Shown: piece by piece, positions 14,984 to 20,432 of the stretch
How the letters are laid out: each line of letters starts with the position of its first letter
How positions within the stretch are numbered: the first letter of the stretch is position 1
Assembly (NCBI GenBank): GCA_017408535.1
Contig: JAFQUL010000042.1
Span: 1 to 20,432, forward strand
Length of the DNA stretch: 20,432 nucleotides
Direction: 5' to 3'
DNA from: Clostridia bacterium
GTDB taxonomy: Bacteria > Bacillota > Clostridia > Oscillospirales > CAG-272
Notes under the pieces: generated by a model
Databases searched by the model: none
What the model was told of the DNA's origin: nothing
What the model saw: only the letters and a program-made list of their open reading frames with translations
Made by a program: the position numbers and the translations under genes

Positions 14984-16630
14984 ATGCAGATAGGAAATTA
15001 TTTGAGTTTGCTCGGTGGTCTTGCACTTTTCCTTTACGGAATGCAGATGATGAGTGACGGTCTTGAAGAAGCGGCCGGTAACAAAATGAAAAAAATACTT
15101 GAGAAGCTTACTTCCAACAGATTTCTCGGTATTATCGTCGGTGCCGGAATCACTATAGTCATTCAGTCATCTTCGGCAACCACCGTCATGGCTGTTGGAT
15201 TCGTAAACTCCGGTATGATGACACTTCGTCAAGCTGTATGGATCATTATGGGGGCCAATATCGGTACTACTGTTACCGGTCAGCTTATTGCACTTGATGT
15301 AGGTCTTTTTGCTCCGCTTGTGGCATTTCTCGGTGTTGCTCTGATCGTATTCCTTAAGATGCCGAAGGTACATCATATAGGTAAGATCATGGCCGGTCTC
15401 GGCATACTGTTCATCGGTATGGAAATGATGAGCACATCAATGAACCCACTAAGAGAAGCCGAGTGGTTTGTTGATATCGTTAAGAATTTCTCGAACCCTC
15501 TTGTCGGTATACTTGTAGGTGCTGCCTTTACCGCAATTATTCAGTCATCTTCTGCTTCTGTCGGTATCCTGCAGGCGCTTGCAGTATCGGGTGTTATATC
15601 ACTTCCTACCGCTGTGTACGTGCTGTTCGGTCAGAATATCGGTACCTGCGTGACTGCTGTTCTCGCATCTATCGGTGCAAACAAGAGTGCAAAAAGAACA
15701 ACTGTTATACACCTCTTGTTCAACGTGATCGGTACGCTCGTATTTACGATACTTTGTATGTTTACTCCTCTTACTTCATTTATGGAGTCTGTTACTGCTG
15801 ATCCTGCTGCACAGATCGCTAATATGCATACAGTATTTAATATAGTTACTACTGTATTGCTTATTCCATTCGGAGGCCTTTTGGCTTCTGCCGCTGTTAA
15901 AATACTCCCGGACGATAAGCAGACTGTTTCTGCAAGCGAGCTCTCCATTGCTTCCCTCAATGCCGAGTACCGAATAGGCGGACGTACAGGGCTTGGTGCT
16001 GCGGCTGTTCATACAGATATCCTTCGCAAAGAGATCGAGCATATGATATATCTTGCGGGTGAGAATGTAAATCGCTGTTATCAGGTCATTATTGATAAAG
16101 ATACCTCTCTTCTTCCGGTCATTGAAGAGACAGAGGAAACGCTCGACTCTATGAATAAGGAAATATCACAATTTGTTTCCAGGATAATTTCAGGTGACTC
16201 TGGCAGAGGACAGAACGTTGCCTCGATCGAAGAATATTTCCTTATTTCCGGTAATGCCGAGCGTATCGGCGACCATGCCGTAAATATCAGTGATTATATT
16301 GAGGTCATCAACAGAAAGTCAATTAATTTCTCCGAAGAAGCAAGAACAGAGATCATTGAGATGCAGCTTATTACCAAAAAGGCTATTGATAAGGTTCTTA
16401 ACAGAGATGCCGATTCTGCTGAGTGGCTTTCCAAAATTGCCGCTATGGAGCAGCTGATCGACGATATGACAAAGACTTACAGAGAAGATCATCTTGATAG
16501 AATGCGCAAAGGGCTTTGCTCTGAAGAGGCTTGTGTGCTGTTCTCTGAGCTTCTTACTGACTTTGAGCGTATAGGTGACCACGTGCTTAACATTGCTCAG
16601 TCATATTCTAAGATATTTGTAAACGATTGA
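14984..16630 (+). CDS. Na+/phosphate cotransporter (NptA/PNaS family) with C-terminal PhoU-like domain
   Basis: This membrane protein imports phosphate with sodium. I place the start at the ATG at 14984, six bases behind GGAGGT; an upstream TTG at 14972 would include that site. The 548 residues comprise about eight membrane segments with the duplicated family motif: first V-I-Q-S-S-S-A-T-T (about residues 50-58), then I-I-Q-S-S-S-A-S (about 184-191). Each is followed by G-A-N-I-G-T-T-V-T or G-Q-N-I-G-T-C-V-T. After about residue 330 the protein is soluble and helical, with two PhoU-like repeats ending in E-R-I-G-D-H-A-V-N-I and E-R-I-G-D-H-V-L-N-I. PhoU domains bind metal and often tune phosphate uptake. 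It follows murC by 29 bases and precedes the HAD gene by 12. Confidence 0.93.
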   Translation: MQIGNYLSLLGGLALFLYGMQMMSDGLEEAAGNKMKKILEKLTSNRFLGIIVGAGITIVIQSSSATTVMAVGFVNSGMMTLRQAVWIIMGANIGTTVTGQLIALDVGLFAPLVAFLGVALIVFLKMPKVHHIGKIMAGLGILFIGMEMMSTSMNPLREAEWFVDIVKNFSNPLVGILVGAAFTAIIQSSSASVGILQALAVSGVISLPTAVYVLFGQNIGTCVTAVLASIGANKSAKRTTVIHLLFNVIGTLVFTILCMFTPLTSFMESVTADPAAQIANMHTVFNIVTTVLLIPFGGLLASAAVKILPDDKQTVSASELSIASLNAEYRIGGRTGLGAAAVHTDILRKEIEHMIYLAGENVNRCYQVIIDKDTSLLPVIEETEETLDSMNKEISQFVSRIISGDSGRGQNVASIEEYFLISGNAERIGDHAVNISDYIEVINRKSINFSEEARTEIIEMQLITKKAIDKVLNRDADSAEWLSKIAAMEQLIDDMTKTYREDHLDRMRKGLCSEEACVLFSELLTDFERIGDHVLNIAQSYSKIFVND

Positions 16631-16642
16631 TCTGAGGATACT

Positions 16643-17431
16643 ATGGGGAAATTTACAGGATATTTATTTTGCAGTGACCTTGACGGAACACTTTTGAACA
16701 GAGACAGAAGAATCTCGGCTGAAACAGAAGAAGCAATAAGATATTTCCAGGAGAATGGCGGTCTGTTTACGATGGCAACCGGACGCTGGTATGATTATCT
16801 TGAAAGATATAAGCCGGGATTTAGCCCTAATACTCACGTTATTTGTCTTAACGGTACTGTTCTGTGCCATAGGGATACGGGAGAAGTTCTTCTTTCCCGA
16901 CCTATTTGCAACAAAGACAGCGTTGTTGACGATGCAAAAAAGATCGTTACTGAGGATGACGAAATATGGGGCATGGATGTGTTTGTTGACGGTGAGGACG
17001 ATGGGATCGGATTTTCTGCTGAAGAGCTTATAGGCACAGATTTTTCAGAACTGAAAAAAATCGTCTCCGAAAAAGAAATCTTCAAGCTGATCTTCACGTA
17101 TCCCGATGTCGGCAGACACAGGGTAGAGCGTATGAACAAAAAATACGGAGACAGATACATCTTTGCCAGAAGCTGGTCAGAGGGTATGGAGGTCGTATCG
17201 CATGATGCCGGAAAGGGTGCTATGATGAACGTGCTCAGAAATATGGCAGAGGTTCCGATACACACCACTGTTGCCGTAGGCGATTACGATAACGATATTC
17301 AGATGGTGAAGTATGCTGATATTGGTTACGCTGTGGAGAATGCCGTTGACACGCTGAAGGAAGTGGCTGACAGAGTTACGGTAGATCGCGACAGCAGTCC
17401 CATAGCAAAAATAATATCTGAGCTTGACTAA
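16643..17431 (+). CDS. Cof-type HAD-IIB family hydrolase
   Basis: This 262-residue cytoplasmic phosphatase has all four HAD motifs. Motif I is S-D-L-D-G-T-L-L-N-R-D (residues 11-21) with the nucleophile Asp. Motif II is T-M-A-T-G-R. Motif III is the lysine in H-D-A-G-K-G-A-M-M-N. Motif IV is A-V-G-D-Y-D-N-D-I-Q-M near residue 210-220. The alpha/beta cap between motifs II and III marks subfamily IIB, whose members usually dephosphorylate sugar phosphates or cofactors such as FMN and PLP; the substrate is not predictable. GAGGA precedes the ATG 12 bases after the phosphate transporter gene, so the two are probably cotranscribed. The gene ends at a bidirectional terminator. Confidence 0.93.
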   Translation: MGKFTGYLFCSDLDGTLLNRDRRISAETEEAIRYFQENGGLFTMATGRWYDYLERYKPGFSPNTHVICLNGTVLCHRDTGEVLLSRPICNKDSVVDDAKKIVTEDDEIWGMDVFVDGEDDGIGFSAEELIGTDFSELKKIVSEKEIFKLIFTYPDVGRHRVERMNKKYGDRYIFARSWSEGMEVVSHDAGKGAMMNVLRNMAEVPIHTTVAVGDYDNDIQMVKYADIGYAVENAVDTLKEVADRVTVDRDSSPIAKIISELD

Positions 17432-17438
17432 AAAAGAG

Positions 17439-17473
17439 ACCGGTATGTCCCGCATTCTGCGGGACATACCGGT
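17439..17473. terminator. Bidirectional terminator between the HAD gene and the 65-residue gene
   Basis: A perfect 16-bp stem (17439-17454 with 17458-17473, core CCGGTATGTCCCGCA) closes a three-base loop TTC. T-rich tracts follow on both strands (TTGTTTTTG on plus; TCTTTTTT on minus). The stem's last base is also the final base of the small gene's stop codon. Confidence 0.92.
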
Positions 17474-17670
17474 TACTTGTTTTTGTTTGCAATATCGCTT
17501 ACAATAGTGATCATTTCCGCTTTTGTAGTTGTTTTTCTCGCCTTTTCAAGCACTGCCGCACGTTCTTGCTTTGACAGCAGAGAAAAGTTATTTACCGCAT
17601 CAATGTTTTGGGCCAAAGAAACAGCTAACCCTATCGGCATACATTCGTGGAAACTTTGATCCTCGTTCAT
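17473..17670 (-). CDS. Small uncharacterised protein (65 residues)
   Basis: I do not recognise a named family with confidence. The start is the ATG at 17670, six to seven bases behind GAGGGGGG; an upstream in-frame start at 17754 would overlap the preceding gene and produce an unlikely basic leader. The protein begins M-N-E-D-Q-S-F-H-E-C-M-P-I-G-L-A, then A-Q-N-I-D-A-V-N-N-F-S-L-L-S-K-Q-E-R, and ends in a helical Lys/Thr-rich part. The layout resembles small Clostridial proteins I recall with an M-P-I-G ... A-Q-N-x-x-A ... F motif; this is from memory. It has no signal peptide or membrane segment. It is last in the minus-strand run, 52 bases after the DUF2238 gene. Its ribosome binding site may be sequestered by an upstream inverted repeat. 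Confidence 0.75.
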   Translation of the reverse strand: MNEDQSFHECMPIGLAVSLAQNIDAVNNFSLLSKQERAAVLEKARKTTTKAEMITIVSDIANKNK

Positions 17671-17678
17671 GTATATCC

Positions 17679-17711
17679 CCCCTCTGTTATATTGTTTCTG
17701 GGGGAGAGGGG
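17679..17711 (-). promoter_or_regulatory. Inverted repeat able to sequester the ribosome binding site of the 65-residue gene
   Basis: On the minus strand CCCCTCT (17711-17705) is complementary over seven bases to AGAGGGG (17685-17679), which includes most of the Shine-Dalgarno sequence of the gene starting at 17670. The loop is 19 bases. No T-run follows, so it does not look like a terminator. The regulatory role is inferred. Confidence 0.4.
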
Positions 17712-17722
17712 TTTTATTCGGT

Positions 17723-18445
17723 TTAATTATTTTTCTCTGCTTGCACCGTATCACGCTTGATTAGCAAATTGTCAAGCCAGCCCTTTTTATACTTAAGTGC
17801 TGCATATCCGAAAAGAGAGGAAGCAAAGGCACCGACCGTATCAACGATGATGTCCTTCATTGTATCCTCAAGTGCCATACGGCCAATAAGATCTGTTCCG
17901 TCACTCGAAGCGAATTTCTGCATGTTGACACCCATTATACCGTCAACTGAAAATTCATATATTTCCCACAGTGCACCAAAGGTTACTCCGAAGCAGAATG
18001 CAAACAACGCAACAAAAGCAGGGGAGAGAATAAGATTGATCCTCGGTTCTTTATTAAGAAGAGATATAAAGGAAAATCCAAGTGCCCCCAACATAGCTCC
18101 GCTGAATGTGTGTAGGATCGTATCAAAGTGCGGAACGTGGTAATAAAAGTTACGTATTTCACCGAGAAAAATTGCACAGTACAGAAACACCCAATAAATA
18201 AGATACATTGTTGAAGGTATTTCAAGCCGCAGTTTTTTTGTGATAATACTGGGTAATATCATAACTATGACACCGAGAACACATTGTACCAGCATTAACA
18301 CATAGTCACTGTAGCTTCTTGATATCTCGCTGTCGTAGTTAAAGGTAATAAGCTTGATTATAAGAAAAACGATCGGTATAATAAAACTGAAGAAGACGAA
18401 GCTGCTGACGATCTTTATCAATCTGTCTTTAGTTTTATTTTTCAT
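17723..18445 (-). CDS. DUF2238 (YjdF-like) membrane protein
   Basis: This 240-residue integral membrane protein resembles the DUF2238/YjdF family, whose function is unknown. About six membrane segments are visible: near residues 10-32, 45-65, 78-98, 108-130, 138-165 and, after a long loop, 195-215. Family-like motifs are H-F-D-T-I-L-H-T-F-S-G-A (about 105-116), L-G-A-L-G-F, L-W-E-I-Y-E-F-S-V-D (about 158-167) and D-T-M-K-D-I-I-V-D-T (about 193-202). Conserved His, Asp and Glu within or next to membrane segments suggest a catalytic or metal site, as inference. The ATG lies two bases after the methionine gamma-lyase-like stop; AGGAG is 14 bases upstream, so translation is probably coupled. Confidence 0.75.
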   Translation of the reverse strand: MKNKTKDRLIKIVSSFVFFSFIIPIVFLIIKLITFNYDSEISRSYSDYVLMLVQCVLGVIVMILPSIITKKLRLEIPSTMYLIYWVFLYCAIFLGEIRNFYYHVPHFDTILHTFSGAMLGALGFSFISLLNKEPRINLILSPAFVALFAFCFGVTFGALWEIYEFSVDGIMGVNMQKFASSDGTDLIGRMALEDTMKDIIVDTVGAFASSLFGYAALKYKKGWLDNLLIKRDTVQAEKNN

Positions 18446-18447
18446 TA

Positions 18448-19707
18448 TTATTTGTTAAGCTCCTTTAACAGTTCCTCTGCGGCAGACATAATTCCGATCT
18501 TGCCGCTTTCATACGTAAGTCCGCCCTGGAAAAACACAGTATACGGGGGTCTCATAGGACCGTCTGCGGAAAGCTCGATGGACGCGCCCTGAACAAAGGT
18601 TCCCGCTGCCATAATAACCTGGTCGTTGTATCCGGGCATATCCCACGGCTCGGGTGTAACAAAGGAGTCAACGGGTGATCCGTACTGGATGCCGCGGCAG
18701 AAAGCACACAGCAGCTCAGGTGCATTAAGCTTTACAGCCTGAATAATATCAGCGCGTTCCTCAAAGGGCGAGGGCTCAACCTCATATCCCAGCGCCTCGA
18801 ATATATATGCGGCAAAATGAGCGGTTTTAAGTGCCTGTGCCACGGTGTGCGGAGCGTAGAAAAGACCCTTGTAGAGGCTCTTGTTCTGTCCGAGTGTAGC
18901 GCCTACCTCACAGCCGACACCAACAGAGGTAAGTCTGTATGATGCCAGTTCTACCGCTCTTTTGCTTCCGGCTATGTATCCTCCGGACTCGGCGATTCCG
19001 CCGCCGGGATTTTTGATGAGAGAGCCGACAACAAGGTCTGCTCCGTAGGATGATGGCTCGCACACGTCAACGAACTCGCCGTAACAGTTATCTGCAATTA
19101 TAAATGCATCTGTATGTGATCTTACAAAGCTTATAAGTTCCTTCATTTCAGCTGTTGTAAGGGTTTTTCTGTTAAGATAGCCCTTTGAACGCTGAAAGAA
19201 AACCGCCTTAAGCTTATTTCCGCAGTCCTCGATAGCTTTTTTGACAGCAGGGTAATCTACGCGGCTGTCCACGGTCATAGCTACTTCTCTGTATTCAACG
19301 CCGAAATCAGCAAGAGAGCCGTCACCGTTTTTTGTGTGACTTCCAATGACCTCATCGAGAGTATCGTATGGCTTTCCGGTTACCGAAAGAAGAATATCAC
19401 CGGGGCGGAGAATTCCAAAAAGTGCAATTGTCAGTGCATGTGTGCCCGAGACTATATTATGTCTTACAAAGGCTGATTCTGCTCCAAACAGGTCGGCGTA
19501 TATAAGATCGAGAGTGTCTCGTCCGCGATCGTCATAGCCGTAACCGCTGGTACCACCGAAAAGAGAATCGCTTACCTTGTGCTTTGCAAAGGAATCCATA
19601 ACACGGGCAGTGTTTACTGTTGCTTTTTCATCAATGGTTTTGTATACAGGCCCAAGAGCCTCATCTGCTTTTTTCGAAAGTTCGAGTATTTTATCAGAAA
19701 AAATCAT
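18448..19707 (-). CDS. Methionine gamma-lyase family PLP enzyme ('aluminium resistance protein', YnbB-like)
   Basis: This 419-residue protein matches the Met_gamma_lyase/aluminium-resistance family of fold-type I PLP enzymes, related to cystathionine/methionine lyases. Visible landmarks are F-G-G-T-S-G-Y-G-Y-D-D-R-G (about residues 49-61), R-H-N-I-V-S-G-T-H-A-L (about 82-92), I-I-A-D-N-C-Y-G-E-F (PLP-contacting Asp, about 203-212), and V-G-S-L-I-K-N-P-G-G-G (about 228-238), whose lysine is the likely Schiff-base residue. The name 'aluminium resistance' comes from an early phenotype; the real substrate in most bacteria is unverified. The ATG at 19707 has only a weak ribosome binding site. It lies 26 bases after the M42-like gene and 2 bases before the DUF2238 gene. 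Confidence 0.9.
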   Translation of the reverse strand: MIFSDKILELSKKADEALGPVYKTIDEKATVNTARVMDSFAKHKVSDSLFGGTSGYGYDDRGRDTLDLIYADLFGAESAFVRHNIVSGTHALTIALFGILRPGDILLSVTGKPYDTLDEVIGSHTKNGDGSLADFGVEYREVAMTVDSRVDYPAVKKAIEDCGNKLKAVFFQRSKGYLNRKTLTTAEMKELISFVRSHTDAFIIADNCYGEFVDVCEPSSYGADLVVGSLIKNPGGGIAESGGYIAGSKRAVELASYRLTSVGVGCEVGATLGQNKSLYKGLFYAPHTVAQALKTAHFAAYIFEALGYEVEPSPFEERADIIQAVKLNAPELLCAFCRGIQYGSPVDSFVTPEPWDMPGYNDQVIMAAGTFVQGASIELSADGPMRPPYTVFFQGGLTYESGKIGIMSAAEELLKELNK

Positions 19708-19733
19708 AACTGTAATTCCGTTCTATTTGTTAA

Positions 19734-20432
19734 TCAGTAGATTATTTTGAGCAATTTGGCTATAGCCGCAGAAACTTTTTCGGCAGCTGATGCGGATACT
19801 TTTTCGTTATTTGTACCGATATCTTTTGCTGGCATAGCCAAGGAAAGCGTGGGGATACCTGTTCCTGAAAGATTAACAGACAGGGAATCCCGCTTCGTGT
19901 CAGTTATCGCACTGAGTGAATGCTCTGCATTTTCTTTTTTGAGCGTATCAGACGCTTTTTTGAACATCTCGGTATCTGACAAGACCATTCCGTCCTTAGC
20001 GAGAAGCAGCGGATGATCTTTATCACTTTCAAGAGTTCTCAGAACAATAGCTTTATCGGGTTTAGCGGTATACCAAACGGTTTTAAGTCCTCTGCCGCCC
20101 GGAACACTGCACACCGCAAATACTGCAGTAACGGTATTATCACTTTCTGAGGTGTTTATAGCATCAATCAATGCGAAAATAAGTGATGCAGCAGCGGCAC
20201 GTCTGCCGATAAAGGAATTTTCTTCTTCCTTAATGTGAGAAACAAAAGAAAGATGGTCTCCGATCTCTACCCGGCACTCACTGTCGTCCGGCTGAAAATA
20301 TACATCTGCCGGCTTTATATCAGATTCTTTTTCGGAGCATACAGTACCGGATATGCCGTGGCCAATGAGCTTTGAGCCTACAACGGTACTGTAATCGGTC
20401 ACAGGAAAAGTAGGTGCTATTCGCGTTTTTTC
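19734..20432 (-). CDS. M42 metallopeptidase-like protein with replaced active-site residues (5' end outside the window)
   Basis: The frame is open to the window edge, so this is the C-terminal 232 residues of a longer protein; the GTG at 20402 is unlikely to be the true start because the frame upstream (T-R-I-A-P-T-F-P) continues without a stop. The order of segments fits the M42 (FrvX/glutamyl aminopeptidase) fold: I-G-D-H-L-S-F, then a helix after F-I-G-R-R-A, the strand A-V-F-A-V-C-S-V-P-G-G, P-D-K-A-I-V-L, and G-I-P-T-L-S-L-A-M-P-A-K-D-I-G. Active M42 enzymes have at these places A-L-D-D-R, Q-E-E-V-G, A-I-x-x-D and P-x-R-Y-x-H. Here all visible metal-ligand and catalytic acids and the histidine are replaced, implying a non-peptidase role. 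It is the first gene visible in the minus-strand run. Confidence 0.65.
   Translation of the reverse strand, partial: EKTRIAPTFPVTDYSTVVGSKLIGHGISGTVCSEKESDIKPADVYFQPDDSECRVEIGDHLSFVSHIKEEENSFIGRRAAAASLIFALIDAINTSESDNTVTAVFAVCSVPGGRGLKTVWYTAKPDKAIVLRTLESDKDHPLLLAKDGMVLSDTEMFKKASDTLKKENAEHSLSAITDTKRDSLSVNLSGTGIPTLSLAMPAKDIGTNNEKVSASAAEKVSAAIAKLLKIIY

Overview
The window looks like a chromosomal segment of a low-to-moderate GC, Gram-positive anaerobe of the Clostridia, most likely the Ruminococcus/Oscillospiraceae group. This is inferred from strong AGGAGG-type ribosome binding sites, SigA-type promoters, several TTG starts, a spoVG gene, a DUF1836 regulator, and a methionine gamma-lyase-like ('aluminium resistance') gene. 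No rRNA, tRNA, CRISPR array, insertion sequence or phage gene was seen.

Layout. (1) 3-827: the 3' part of a gene with two tandem DUF4367-like domains, interrupted by one in-frame TGA, then a hairpin terminator. (2) About 834-1650: no gene, but a mosaic of short repeats and palindromes. (3) 1705-4286, minus strand: proC, then two membrane-protein genes (SpoIIM-like and DUF624/YesL-like) ending at a strong terminator. (4) 4526-9437, plus strand: hflK-hflC-GNAT acetyltransferase-aroK-pyrB-EEP phosphatase/nuclease, a tightly packed and partly overlapping run behind an excellent SigA promoter. (5) 9509-12310: trkA-trkH, a potassium uptake pair. (6) 12399-13004: a DUF1836 regulator with its own near-consensus promoter, convergent with spoVG (13059-13355, minus) across a shared terminator. 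(7) 13557-17431, plus: murC, a Na+/phosphate cotransporter-PhoU fusion, and a Cof-type HAD phosphatase, ending at a bidirectional terminator. (8) 17473-20432, minus: an M42-peptidase-like protein (running off the window), a methionine gamma-lyase-like PLP enzyme, a DUF2238/YjdF membrane protein and a 65-residue protein.

Most genes are housekeeping: proline synthesis, shikimate phosphorylation, pyrimidine synthesis, potassium and phosphate transport, membrane protein quality control, and peptidoglycan precursor ligation. The points most worth a second look are: a PyrB whose C-terminus carries the four-cysteine zinc domain normally found in the separate regulatory chain PyrI; an M42-family protein in which every visible metal-binding or catalytic position is replaced; two genes whose ribosome binding sites can be sequestered by upstream inverted repeats; the interrupted DUF4367 gene; and the repeat mosaic after it. 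No convincing wholly new multi-gene system was found.
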